A DNA stretch of 64,000 nucleotides from Echinicola jeungdonensis (GCF_030409905.1 NZ_JAUFQT010000001.1:1820001-1884000); one strand, 5' to 3'. Shown: positions 50,380-59,535, numbered from the stretch's first letter. The notes: generated by a model not told the origin, from the letters alone. Program-made: numbers and translations.

Positions 50380-51486
50380 ATGTCAATTAAAAAAATTAGA
50401 ATAGCCATTGATACCCGCGATCTTTTTCTGGCCAAGACAGGAACACGGACTGTACTGGAAGAAGTCATTAATGGTTTTAAGAAAGACCATGAAGTGGAAG
50501 TGGTAGAAATAAGACCCAAAGCTTTTTCACCCCCAAGAACTAAAATTGAAAAAGCGGTAGAACATATTCGCTTTTTTTGGTGGAAAGAAGTCCAACTTCC
50601 CTTAAGTGTTAAGAAAAATCAATGTGATGTTTTAATTTGCAATGATTATGTGGTTCCCTATTTTTTGCCAAAAGGTATTAAGGCTTTCCCAATTTTTCAC
50701 GGCTGTAATATTTGGGAGCTACCTCAACATTATAATAAATATTGGCGGTTTTTTTTCACGAAAATGGCTGTTCTCGCAGCAAAAAGAGCAAAAGCCATAT
50801 TTACAGTTTCAGAATTTTCAAAGGAAAGATTAATAGCTTTATTTAATTTTGCTCCATCAAAAGTCAAAGTTATACCCTTAGGGCCGAAAAGGTCTCTCCT
50901 TTCACCTAAGCCATTGGTTAATATAGAAAATTATGGAATAAAGGAAGGGGAAAAATTTTTGCTTCATGTGGGTGTGATGGAAAAAAGAAAAAATCTGGTA
51001 AAACTCATAGAAGCATTTTCCAAGATCATAGATCGAAATCTTAAATTAGTTCTTGTTGGTCAGCGACCGCCTAAAATTTTTTCGGACGATTATAAGAACA
51101 TAGTTAGCACTATTTCTAGGTTAAACCTCAATGATAAGGTTATTTTAACGGGATATGTAACTGATGAGGAACTTTTCACTTTGTATAGTAGAGCAAGTGC
51201 ATATGTATTCCCTTCATTGTACGAGGGATTTGGCATACCAGTAATAGAAGCCTATCACTTTTCATTACCAGTAGCTGCTTCAAATAGGGGGGCTTTGCCT
51301 GAAGTAATAGGAAATGGAGGTTTACTCTTTGACCCTAATGATGTTGATGATATTGCCGATAAATTAAAAAGAATTTCAAACTTGAGTGAATTGGAAACTG
51401 ATAAGTTTCAAATTGGTCAGAAAGAAAAGATAAGAGGTTTTCAGTGGGAGAAAACTATTAATGAGATTAAGAAAAATATTGGATAA
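50380..51486 (+). CDS. GT4 family glycosyltransferase
   Basis: 368 residues with two Rossmann halves: the N-terminal acceptor half (RIAIDTRDLFLAKTGT, with H and N residues around FHGCNIW) and the C-terminal nucleotide-sugar half with FLLHVGVMEKRKNL, VFPSLYEGFGIPVIEAYHF (E-x7-E) and GGLLFDPND. A retaining GT-B enzyme; the donor sugar is unknown. It and the next GT4 gene flank the broken metalloprotease gene. The surrounding DNA looks more AT-rich than the upstream EPS genes. Confidence 0.86.
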   Translation: MSIKKIRIAIDTRDLFLAKTGTRTVLEEVINGFKKDHEVEVVEIRPKAFSPPRTKIEKAVEHIRFFWWKEVQLPLSVKKNQCDVLICNDYVVPYFLPKGIKAFPIFHGCNIWELPQHYNKYWRFFFTKMAVLAAKRAKAIFTVSEFSKERLIALFNFAPSKVKVIPLGPKRSLLSPKPLVNIENYGIKEGEKFLLHVGVMEKRKNLVKLIEAFSKIIDRNLKLVLVGQRPPKIFSDDYKNIVSTISRLNLNDKVILTGYVTDEELFTLYSRASAYVFPSLYEGFGIPVIEAYHFSLPVAASNRGALPEVIGNGGLLFDPNDVDDIADKLKRISNLSELETDKFQIGQKEKIRGFQWEKTINEIKKNIG

Positions 51487-51542
51487 GCTATAGCTAAACC
51501 AGTAAAACCAAGTTAATTAATAGAAGGTTTAATAAACAAAAT

Positions 51543-51563
51543 AAGCCCCCATTAAGGGGACTT
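51543..51563. terminator. Hairpin between GT4 gene and the converging protease gene
   Basis: CCCC / GGGG stem around ATTAA with AAG and ACTT flanks. A weak convergent terminator; the T-run is short. Confidence 0.45.
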
Positions 51564-51577
51564 TAGTTATCTTCAAT

Positions 51578-52864
51578 TTATTCTATGGAATTAACATAGA
51601 AAGCAACTCCACTATTTGACCAATTTGGGCCAGAAGTTAAATTATTGTCCGAATTTAATGTAAAAAAGAATCCTTTAGACGGGTTGTAAAATTCATAGAC
51701 CGGTTGCCTTCCAGTTCCCCCTGAGGCAAATGCATAACCAATGATTTTTATTTTATTCCACCCTGGAAAAGCAGTATCAATAGTTGGGTCTTTGCTTTTG
51801 TAATACCAATCCGATCCAGGGCTATAGTATAAATAAATAGGAACTGTACCAGAGATTTGTGTATCATAAATAAAACCATTGTAACCTATGTATTCATATC
51901 CAGTTGAAGTTGAACTTTCATAAGTATAATTACCATATTCAGACCAATCATTTGTCCAATAATATCCTTTGTTAGTCAACCTCCTGTAAACATAAAATGG
52001 TTTTTGGTTTCCGTCTAGTGGATATATCGTTCTAAATGCGAGGATGTCTAAAAAACCAAAACCATTCCAAGTGGGAACATATGGATAATATTTTCCTGAA
52101 TTCATTATTGAATAGGGATCGTCATTCCATGTTCCAGACACGAGGTTAGCACCATACATTCCGGTTGCCGGATTATTAATAGACTCTCCATCTTGTTCCC
52201 AATTGGTATGCCTGAATCCTAACGTATGGCCGATTTCGTGAGCCATTACAAATTTTAATTGATTCAAAGAGAATGTTGTGTTGTAGCTTGTATTGACTGT
52301 AATTCTAGATCCAGGATCCCCAGAACTAGGCCAAGAGGCTTCAGCTACTGCTCCTCCTAAATTGGCCCCATAAAATGTTATTTCGGGGTTAGAACTTAGA
52401 GTTTCCTCAAACGTAAGTGCAAAGTTTTTGACATTGCTCCATTCTATCATTGCTTCCCTGATAGCATCTCTCCAAAAGATTTCAGATGTAGATAATGGAA
52501 CTGAGCTATGAAATTTGAAAGTAACAGTCCGTGGAGTACTAGTTGTGTAATTTACGAGGTTATTTACTGTTGTTTGTAAATTTTCTCCCCCCTTTTTGGG
52601 AGTGTTGTTTACAGCTTCAAAACGTTCTATCAAGTTTTCCTCGGAAATAAAGATACAACCATCAATTAAATATCCGTCCCTGTGTAATTGAACTTCGGCA
52701 TTTTCAAATCCATTTCTTTCCAAGAAGTCGTTTAGGTATTTGTTATTAATTTGTTTAGAGGATTCTTAAATAACATCATTTGGTACTTCTTCAGCTACCT
52801 TCGAACATGAAAAGCATAAAATAATGCAAAAACAACTTGTTAAAATTTTACTTAAAGTTTTCAT
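51578..52864 (-). pseudogene. Lipoprotein zinc metalloprotease (M57/matrixin-like HEIGH type), interrupted by in-frame TAA
   Basis: The full frame from ATG 52864 runs 428 codons with one internal stop: a lipoprotein signal (MKTLSKILTSCFCIILCFSC), then TAA at 52766-52768 (after 32 codons), then the same frame resumes without a shift. The downstream part has the zinc site HEIGHTLGFRH, the Met-turn YSIMNSG and, C-terminal to it, DUF5648-like Tyr/Trp-rich repeats (FYVYRRLTNKGYYWTN, LYYSPGSDWYYKSK). The family acts as secreted peptidases. As read, the export signal is cut from the enzyme; a TTG at 52723 could start a signal-less 381-residue protein. It lies antisense in the EPS locus. Confidence 0.8.
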
Positions 52865-53040
52865 AAAAGAATTTTTTTTGATTGAAAAACATTTAAAAAT
52901 AGATATAAATAGCTGAAATAGATAATTAAAATTAAAAAATGGTTTCAATAGCATTAAAATTGTGAAAAACATATATTTTTTGGTGTTTAAATAATTATAA
53001 TGACATGGTTAAGGAAGATTGCATAAATTAAATTAAAAAA

Positions 53041-54207
53041 ATGATAAATTCCATTTTAGTCCTTCACAGCTCTTCAGACCTGTATGGAGCCAGTAGAAGT
53101 TTAATAAGGTCGGTAGTAGGGTTAAAGAAAAATGGTTTTCAACCCATTGTAGTTTTATCTTCTGAGGGGTCATTGTCGAAGGCTATCCGAAAAGAAGGAA
53201 TTATGGTCAAAATCATCAAATTAGGAATAATAAGGCGAAAATATTTTCATCTATTCGGGCTGTTTAATAGAGCCAAGTATTTGTATCGTGCATATAAACA
53301 GTTAAATAGAATCGTTGATGAGGAAAAGATTAAGATAGTATATTCTAATACCACTGCAGTTTGGGTGGGAGCATTTGTAGCAAAAAGTAAAAAGCTACTT
53401 CACATTTGGCATGTCCGGGAAATAATAGAAAGTCCCAGTTGGTTCAAGAAATTTATTCAAAATCTTCTTCAAAAAACGGGGGATTTGGTGCTTTGCGTTT
53501 CAAAAGCAACAGCAAATAATTATGCTGAAAAAGTGGATGCTAATAAATTGAGAGTAATTTACAACGGTATAGATTACAAACCTTTTCTGGAAGCAAAATA
53601 CAATCTCAAAGAGGAAATTGGAATTTCTCAGGATACCGTCCTAATTGGCATGATAGCTAGGGTGCATTTCTGGAAAGGTCAAACCTACTTTTTAGATGTA
53701 GCAAAACACTTAGTCAACCGTCATAAGCATATCCATTTTATTATGGTTGGAGATGCGTTTTCTGGCTATGAATATTTATATGATGAGATAAAAGAAAAGG
53801 TCAGATCGAATGGCTTAGAAGAAAAAGTGACGGATTTAGGTTACCGGACTGATATTCCTGAAATCATGGGTGGCCTGGATATCTTTATGCTTCCCTCCAT
53901 TTTGCCAGACCCATTACCCACTACTGTTTTGGAAGCTATGGCAACAGGAAAACCCGTTGTGGCTACCCGTCATGGTGGTGCAACAGAAATGGTGTTAGAG
54001 GGTAAAACAGGATATCTTGTCCCCTGGAACAATCCTAAGGTAGCTGCCAAAGCTTTTGATGAATTAATTGAAAAGGAAGAGTTAAGAAAGGAATTTGGAA
54101 AAACTGGTCAAGAAAGGGTAATTCAGCATTTTTCAATTGATTCATACATCCAAAACCTGGGTGAAATTTTTCGGTCAATTTCCCATTCAAATTTAATAAA
54201 TGATTAA
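53041..54207 (+). CDS. GT4 family glycosyltransferase
   Basis: 388 residues, GT-B fold with LVLHSSSDLYGASRSL at the N-terminus, the VIYNGIDYKPF hinge, LIGMIARVHFWKGQ and the donor-site E-x7-E in LPTTVLEAMATGKPVVATRHGG. It belongs to the capsular polysaccharide GT4 branch. Its last 8 bases overlap the next glycosyltransferase gene. Donor sugar unknown. Confidence 0.88.
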   Translation: MINSILVLHSSSDLYGASRSLIRSVVGLKKNGFQPIVVLSSEGSLSKAIRKEGIMVKIIKLGIIRRKYFHLFGLFNRAKYLYRAYKQLNRIVDEEKIKIVYSNTTAVWVGAFVAKSKKLLHIWHVREIIESPSWFKKFIQNLLQKTGDLVLCVSKATANNYAEKVDANKLRVIYNGIDYKPFLEAKYNLKEEIGISQDTVLIGMIARVHFWKGQTYFLDVAKHLVNRHKHIHFIMVGDAFSGYEYLYDEIKEKVRSNGLEEKVTDLGYRTDIPEIMGGLDIFMLPSILPDPLPTTVLEAMATGKPVVATRHGGATEMVLEGKTGYLVPWNNPKVAAKAFDELIEKEELRKEFGKTGQERVIQHFSIDSYIQNLGEIFRSISHSNLIND

Positions 54208-55324
54208 AAAAAACAAACCACTTCGAGTCGCAATCCTTGGCACCAAAGGTTACCCCTATGTCTATGGGGGCTATGAAACCATGGTGAAGGAATTGGGTGA
54301 AAGGTTGGTCCAGAAGGGGGTGGAGTTGACCGTATATTGCCACAAGCCTTTGTTTGAGGAAAAACCTGCTGAGGTAAATGGTATCAAATTGGTCTATATT
54401 CCCTGTATTGAATCCAAGTCCCTGAGCCAACTGACCCATTCTTTCTTTTCAATGATCCATGCTTGCCTATCCAGGGCAGATGTGATTTTTGTGGTCAACA
54501 GTGCTAATGGGCCATTTGGTTTGATCGCTAAGATCTTTGGAAAACCCACAGCCATTAATGTGGATGGCCTGGAATGGATAAGGCCAAAATGGAAAGGTTT
54601 GGGAGGAAAATACTTTTTTTGGGCCTCAAAGATGGCCACCAAACTTTATGATCAGATCATCAATGATTCTGATGAAATGCAGAAAATTTATCAGGAATTG
54701 TTTCAAGCTCCCTCCAAGGTCATTGCTTATGGATCTAATCCAAGTTTGAGGGCAGATCCAAATCTGATCGATAAGTGGAAGCTGGAAAAAGAAGGTTATT
54801 ACCTGATCGTAGGGCGTCTTGTTCCTGACAACAATGCCGATCTTATTTTAGAGGGATTTACTAAATCTGCCACCAAAAGGAAATTGGTGGTGGTGGGTGA
54901 TGTTCCTTACAAGGACGCCTTTGCTGAAAGGTTAAAAAACCTGCCTGATGAAAGGCTGCTTTTTACCGGTTATGTCCGGGATCCCCATGAGTTGGCTGCT
55001 TTATACCAAAACTGTTACGCTTATTTTCATGGCCATGAATATGGCGGTACCAACCCGGCCATGCTAAAGGCCCTTGGCTATAGTTGTGCTATCCTTGCAT
55101 TGGATACCTGCTTCAACCGGGAAATGCTTCAAAATGGAAAGTTTGGCTGGTATTTTGAGAAAAACAGGGAGGATGTAAAACAAATCATCGACAAGGCGGA
55201 ACAGCATCCAGAAGAAATGAAAAAACTTAGGGAAAACTCTCCTGCAGGATTGACCCAAAAGTACAACTGGGACCATGTGACCGACCAGTATATAGCGGTC
55301 TTTGAGGAGTTGGCAAAGCGATAG
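54200..55324 (+). CDS. GT4 glycosyltransferase of the DUF1972 (rhamnosyltransferase-like) type
   Basis: 374 residues. The N-terminal AILGTKGYPYVYGGYETM is the DUF1972 signature; INVDGLEWIRPKWKG, the hinge YGSNP, YLIVGRLVPDNN and the donor-site segment HGHEYGGTNPAMLKAL follow. DUF1972 proteins often transfer rhamnose to the priming sugar in capsules, so this could be an early enzyme of repeat-unit assembly; that is inference. Last gene before the Feo block. No terminator is adjacent until the hairpin at about 55.45 kb. Confidence 0.88.
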   Translation: MIKKNKPLRVAILGTKGYPYVYGGYETMVKELGERLVQKGVELTVYCHKPLFEEKPAEVNGIKLVYIPCIESKSLSQLTHSFFSMIHACLSRADVIFVVNSANGPFGLIAKIFGKPTAINVDGLEWIRPKWKGLGGKYFFWASKMATKLYDQIINDSDEMQKIYQELFQAPSKVIAYGSNPSLRADPNLIDKWKLEKEGYYLIVGRLVPDNNADLILEGFTKSATKRKLVVVGDVPYKDAFAERLKNLPDERLLFTGYVRDPHELAALYQNCYAYFHGHEYGGTNPAMLKALGYSCAILALDTCFNREMLQNGKFGWYFEKNREDVKQIIDKAEQHPEEMKKLRENSPAGLTQKYNWDHVTDQYIAVFEELAKR

Positions 55325-55369
55325 GTTTTAAAAAGTCCAGAGTCAGAAACACCCGAACAACCCCAAGTC

Positions 55370-55395
55370 GGTGGCTTCGACTCCGCTTAGCCACC
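55370..55395. repeat. Dispersed-repeat-like inverted element (GGTGGCT...AGCCACC)
   Basis: GGTGGCTTCGACTCCGCTT then AGCCACC gives 7-bp arms. The sequence resembles short intergenic repeats of Bacteroidota genomes. Only one copy is in this window. Confidence 0.45.
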
Positions 55396-55415
55396 AACAT
55401 AGCGCAGATGGAACT

Positions 55416-55438
55416 GTTCGGAATTTGTAATTCCGAAC
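55416..55438. repeat. Perfect 10-bp inverted repeat (GTTCGGAATT-TGT-AATTCCGAAC), REP-like
   Basis: Perfect hairpin with 3-nt loop, 20 bp after the GGTGGCT element. Such elements accompany REP-associated transposases (RAYT) in related genomes, but none is seen here. Confidence 0.55.
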
Positions 55439-55446
55439 CAAAAAAT

Positions 55447-55470
55447 AAAGGGGATTTGAAATCCCCTTAA
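55447..55470. terminator. Bidirectional terminator between the EPS genes and the feo operon
   Basis: AAGGGGATTT / AAATCCCCTT hairpin with a very short loop, A-rich on one side and T-rich on the other, in the convergent gap. Confidence 0.65.
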
Positions 55471-55496
55471 ACATTAAAGATTAATATTTTTTTATT

Positions 55497-55637
55497 CTAC
55501 TTTTTAGCAGGCTTAACAGCTTCACATTTCCCACAGCCACAATCCAGGGCATTGGATTTTTTGGGTCTGAGGTATTGGAAAGCTTTCCAGCCTATAATTC
55601 CTGCAAACAATGTCCAAACGATAATTTCTTGCCACAT
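55497..55637 (-). CDS. FeoB-associated Cys-rich membrane protein
   Basis: 46 residues: MWQEIIVWTLFAGIIGWKAF is a membrane anchor, followed by the Cys motif DCGCGKCEAVKPAKK. This is the small partner found beside feoB in many Bacteroidota and Firmicutes. The cysteines could bind iron or help ferrous uptake, a guess from context. It is 313 bp downstream of feoB on the same strand, with one repeat-like element in between, so co-transcription is uncertain. Confidence 0.82.
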   Translation of the reverse strand: MWQEIIVWTLFAGIIGWKAFQYLRPKKSNALDCGCGKCEAVKPAKK

Positions 55638-55950
55638 AGTTTTAAATGTCTAAAGCCGAAGGCCAAAAGCCTGTTGTAATTTTGTTTAATGATAAATGCT
55701 ATTCTAACGTTTAAGCCTGTGTTCGACAAAAAAACACCAAATTATGTCATCAAACGTCACTGCGAACCCTTTTGCGTATGGTAAAAGCGTGGAAAAGGGT
55801 GTGGCAATCCTCTAATTATAGGACTCCCACGGTTTTCCTTTCAGTCCCACCCCCAAGCCTCGGAGTGATGTTTTTTAAAATCGAACTAAATGTTTAGCGT
55901 CATAAACGATCAAAATTTTTTCCCAATATTTGATTTAAATATTCAAGTTC
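55638..55950. other. Intergenic region between feoB and the Cys-rich protein
   Basis: 313 bp. It contains an imperfect inverted element (about 55755-55870) starting CGTCACTGCGA and ending CTCGGAGTGATG, similar in type to dispersed repeats. No gene or clear promoter is seen. Confidence 0.4.
55755..55870. repeat. Imperfect inverted repeat, REP-like (CGTCACTGCGA ... CTCGGAGTGATG)
   Basis: The terminal 8-11 bases are inverted and pair imperfectly, with internal arms of the form CCCTTTTGCG...GGAAAAGGGTG. Resembles chromosomal repeats in Bacteroidota with CGTCATTGCGA ends. Single copy in this window. Confidence 0.4.
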
Positions 55951-58083
55951 CTAACTCAACCACTGATAAACGACCCAAGCAGAAACATAAGCCAAACCGG
56001 TCATATAGGCTGTTTGAATAAGGGGCCATTTCCAACCTTTTGTTTCCCGGTAAACTACAGCCAGGGTACTCATACACTGCATGGCGAAAGCATAGAAAAC
56101 GATAAGTGAAAAGGCCGTTGCTATGTTAAATACTTTTTCTCCTGTTTGCGGGTGGACTTGTTGATCTAATTTTTCCTGGATGGTCAATTCATCTTCTACA
56201 TCAGCACCTACACTGTAAAGGGTGGCTATGGTGGACACAAACACTTCCCTAGCTGCAAATGAAGTGATCAGGGCAATGCCTATTTTCCAATCATATCCCA
56301 AAGGCCTAATGGCTGGTTCGATAAATTTACCCATTATCCCAATATATGAAGACTCCAGTTCTGCAGATGCGATTTGGCTTTGATAGCTTTCCTGAACTTC
56401 TACCGGGGCATTGGCTTCGGGAAGGGGGACCTCTGCAATGGCTTGTTCACGGATGCTGGAGGGACCATAAGATGCCAAAACCCATAGAATAACAGAAATG
56501 GTCAGGATTACCTTTCCTGCAGCAAAAACAAAGGTTTTTGATTTGGAATACATGGTGATCAGCACATCCTTCCATCTGGGCAGCTTGTACAATGGCATTT
56601 CCACCATCAAATAACTTTTTTCTTTAAAATTTAGGATCAATTTTAGGATCCAGGAAGTCATCAATACTGCTATTATTCCCAACAAATACATGCCCAGCAA
56701 AGCAATGGCCTGCATATTAACTGGCCCCCAATAACTATCTGGTACGGCCAATCCAATTAGGATCACATAAACTGGAAGCCTAGCTGAACAGCTCATCAGT
56801 GGGGTGACCATAATGGTGATCAAGCGGTCTTTCCAGTTGCCTATATTTCTTGTGGCCATGATTCCAGGAATGGCACATGCAATACCGGAAATCAAAGGCA
56901 CCACACTTTTTCCATTCAATCCAAATGGGCGCATAAGGCGATCCATTAAGAAAACTACCCTTGACATATAGCCCGTATCCTCCAAAATGGCCAAGAAGCC
57001 AAATAAAAGGGCAATTTGGGGAATGAAAATCACCACTCCACCTATTCCGGGAATGATGCCTTCCGTTATTAGTCCGGTCAAAACTCCCTCTGGGAGGATA
57101 TTTGCCACTGTTGAGCTGAGAGTCGCAAAGAAGCCATCAATCAAATCCATGGGCATTGCAGACCAGGCAAATACTGCCTGAAATATCAACAATAAGATTC
57201 CCAGGAAAATGGCATAACCTCCCACTCTATTTAAAAGTACTTTGTCTAGTTTTTCAGTAAAGTGTTTTCTGCCGATATCTGTTTTTTCAATAACCTTCGA
57301 CAAAACATATTGAATTCCTTTATAACGTTGTTGGGTTTCTTCCAGTTGGGCCTTTTTGATGTCAAAGGTCGAATTGGCCACTTTTTCTTTTAGAATATCT
57401 TTTTGGGATTGATCCAACAATGGCTCCCTTTCATGAAACCGTATCAATTGATAAGCCTGATAGCTGTTTTCCAGCCCAAACTGCTCTTGTATGTCAGCTG
57501 ACAAGCCTTCCGGCAAAAGGTATTGGGTATCCAAAAATGGAGCGGGGACCGAAAAAAACTGTTGCTTGATCAAATCCTCTATAGCTTCAATGCCTTTATT
57601 GCTTCTGGCATTTGTTTGGATAATGGGTACCCCAAGGGATTTATAGAGTTCATGGGTTTTTACCTTGATGCCCTGTTCCTGAGCAGTATCTTCCATATTT
57701 AAGACAATTGCCATGGGAAGGCCAAGGTCCATGATTTGAGTGACTAAAAATAACCCCCTTTCCATGCTGGACATGTCAACTACTGCCAGGACAAAATCCG
57801 GTTTGTTTTCTTTGTCCAGTCCATTGAGCACCCTGTGTACAATTACCTCATCTTCAGAATTGGGGTAAATGCTATAAGTCCCTGGCAAATCCACCAAGGT
57901 AGTTTCCTGTTCCCCCAATTTGATATTTCCATATCTTTTATCCACCGTAACTCCAGGGTAATTGCCTACCTTTTGCCGCAAACCTGTCAAACGGTTGAAT
58001 ATGGTTGTTTTACCCACATTAGGATTTCCAATAAGGGCAACAGTAAAGGTAGATTGGAGGGTGGGTGTAATTACTTCAGACAT
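55951..58083 (-). CDS. feoB: Ferrous iron transporter FeoB
   Basis: 710 residues: a cytosolic G domain (GNPNVGKTT at 18-26, VDLPGTYS and NMED) and GDI-like helical region to about residue 270, then a membrane domain with two Gate motifs and several helices (ISGIACAIPGIMATR, SCSARLPVYVILIG). Fe(II) uptake into the cytoplasm is powered or regulated by nucleotide hydrolysis. Cysteine in the Gate region is visible. Located 8 bp after feoA. Confidence 0.96.
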   Translation of the reverse strand: MSEVITPTLQSTFTVALIGNPNVGKTTIFNRLTGLRQKVGNYPGVTVDKRYGNIKLGEQETTLVDLPGTYSIYPNSEDEVIVHRVLNGLDKENKPDFVLAVVDMSSMERGLFLVTQIMDLGLPMAIVLNMEDTAQEQGIKVKTHELYKSLGVPIIQTNARSNKGIEAIEDLIKQQFFSVPAPFLDTQYLLPEGLSADIQEQFGLENSYQAYQLIRFHEREPLLDQSQKDILKEKVANSTFDIKKAQLEETQQRYKGIQYVLSKVIEKTDIGRKHFTEKLDKVLLNRVGGYAIFLGILLLIFQAVFAWSAMPMDLIDGFFATLSSTVANILPEGVLTGLITEGIIPGIGGVVIFIPQIALLFGFLAILEDTGYMSRVVFLMDRLMRPFGLNGKSVVPLISGIACAIPGIMATRNIGNWKDRLITIMVTPLMSCSARLPVYVILIGLAVPDSYWGPVNMQAIALLGMYLLGIIAVLMTSWILKLILNFKEKSYLMVEMPLYKLPRWKDVLITMYSKSKTFVFAAGKVILTISVILWVLASYGPSSIREQAIAEVPLPEANAPVEVQESYQSQIASAELESSYIGIMGKFIEPAIRPLGYDWKIGIALITSFAAREVFVSTIATLYSVGADVEDELTIQEKLDQQVHPQTGEKVFNIATAFSLIVFYAFAMQCMSTLAVVYRETKGWKWPLIQTAYMTGLAYVSAWVVYQWLS

Positions 58084-58091
58084 AAAAGGTC

Positions 58092-58319
58092 TTATTTTTC
58101 AAAAATCACTTCAATGAGTTTTGCTTCTGACTTTCTCAGGGCGATTACCGTGTTCTCAAGTTTAAAAGCCATGGGATCCTTCAAAGGGGCCTTTTGCAAT
58201 AGGGAAATTCTTTTTCCGGGAAGAAATCCCATTTCCATTAAGTTTAAAGTCAATTCATCGGGCGTTACCCTATTGATAATGGCTGTTTCCCCTTTTTTTA
58301 TTTGATCTGCCGTCCTCAT
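58092..58319 (-). CDS. feoA: FeoA family protein
   Basis: About 75 residues (MRTADQIKKGETAIINRVTP, LMEMGFLPGKRISLLQKAPL, ALRKSEAKLIEV) with the SH3-like FeoA core. It probably aids FeoB function. The ATG at 58319 fits the usual start; one 36 bp upstream would add 12 residues. First gene of the feo operon. Confidence 0.92.
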   Translation of the reverse strand: MRTADQIKKGETAIINRVTPDELTLNLMEMGFLPGKRISLLQKAPLKDPMAFKLENTVIALRKSEAKLIEVIFEK

Positions 58320-58679
58320 ATCCAGTGAAATTAGATTAAATCTAAATTGTTGCAAAATTAACGGAAAATGCGGAAATATCGTTCTTTTTTTAGGTAAATC
58401 TTAAATGGATTTCCAAAAGATTAAAGGAACTAATGGGTACGTTTACAAGGGGTTAACCCAGAAATCTTATCGGTGAAAAAAATCAAAAGTTCTGTGAATA
58501 AAAGTGGGGAATTGCCCTTGTTGATAATGGGGGGGTGACTATTCGCGATTCTGCAAATATCTTCAGTGTGGTTCAGCCCCTAATGGGGGTTAGCAGGACA
58601 TCACTGTTCCAAGCCTCCAGGCTACAAACCCGGGGTTAATATTGTTTAAGCCCTTAAAGGCTTCTGCCTGAAAAACCTT

Positions 58680-58715
58680 GATTATTTGATTTGGATTAAT
58701 CCAAATCAAATAATC
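58680..58715. repeat. Perfect 36-bp palindrome without spacer
   Basis: GATTATTTGATTTGGATT followed directly by its reverse complement. 18-bp perfect arms with no loop are rare by chance. It stands alone in non-coding DNA. Confidence 0.75.
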
Positions 58716-58795
58716 TACTCCCTTGCCTGTGATAAAAATTAATGAAGGAATTTTTGAAAAGTGGAAAATTTCCTGGAGGGGGATAATAAAATTAG

Positions 58796-58824
58796 CCCGG
58801 GGTCAGCATAAGTCTGACCCTGGG
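58796..58824. terminator. GC-rich hairpin downstream of the methyltransferase gene
   Basis: CCCGGGGTCAG / CTGACCCTGGG arms, one G-T-type mismatch and a 7-nt loop, 40 bp after the minus-strand methyltransferase stop. It has no U-tract, so it could be a repeat instead of a terminator. Confidence 0.45.
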
Positions 58825-58863
58825 TGAAATTTGCAAAAACGTTTCCTGTATTAGCTGCAGGCA

Positions 58864-59535
58864 CTATAAATTATGAGCCGTAAAGGATTTATTCATTCCC
58901 ATGAGTTTTTCCAAGTAAATTTTGCTTGAGGGAAATAGCTTTTGAACTTCATTATGGGACAATAGCCGTATTTCATCTATATATTGTTTTGCCCTTTGGG
59001 ATTCCCATTTTTGAAGCCTGCTGATTTTGGTTTTTGTAAGTAAAAAATAACGGATAGATTTTGGGATAAATTGGAAAAAAGGGACAGCGTAATGAGGCTC
59101 TATGAAAAAGAATTTATTTGGAGTTTGGACAAAATGTTTTTTCCCTACCCTTTGGATTTCCAGGGCCATTTTGACCTGATTTTGCCAGGTATAAAGGTGT
59201 TCAATGACTGAATTGGAAAATACAAGATCAATGGATTGATCTCCAAATTGAGAAAGGTTGGTTGCGTCCCCGGCCATGCTTGTGATATTGGGCTGAGTAA
59301 CTGGCTCTTCCTTTAAGTTGAGGAAAATAATTTCTACATCACCCGTCTCGATAAATTTTTTCCCTTTCCAAAATGCTTCAGTTCCCCCTACATCCAATAT
59401 TTTAATAGGGCTCTTACCTTCAAAATTTTCCTTAAAGGCATTTTCAAAAAAGCGAAACCTTTTATCCCTGAACTTCATTCCCAATGATCCTTTTTGGTCA
59501 GATGCTGCAAAAAAACGGGAAAGTCGGGAAGTCAT
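58864..59535 (-). CDS. Class I SAM-dependent methyltransferase
   Basis: 223 residues, Rossmann fold with ILDVGGTEAFW (SAM site), AGDATNL and LVFSNSVIEHL, the pattern of small-molecule methyltransferases in polysaccharide and lipid loci. Target unknown. It sits alone on the minus strand, next to and divergent from the sugar-phosphate transferase, so it may methylate the polymer; that is inference. Confidence 0.82.
   Translation of the reverse strand: MTSRLSRFFAASDQKGSLGMKFRDKRFRFFENAFKENFEGKSPIKILDVGGTEAFWKGKKFIETGDVEIIFLNLKEEPVTQPNITSMAGDATNLSQFGDQSIDLVFSNSVIEHLYTWQNQVKMALEIQRVGKKHFVQTPNKFFFIEPHYAVPFFQFIPKSIRYFLLTKTKISRLQKWESQRAKQYIDEIRLLSHNEVQKLFPSSKIYLEKLMGMNKSFTAHNL

Larger units (their letters stand above)
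58320..58863. other. Intergenic region between feoA and the methyltransferase gene
   Basis: 544 bp with no gene. It holds a perfect 36-bp palindrome (58680-58715), a hairpin (58796-58824) and a stretch (about 58560-58650) reminiscent of dispersed repeats (AAGCCTCCAGGCTACAAACCCGG). The feo promoter should lie near its left end but was not identified. Confidence 0.45.
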
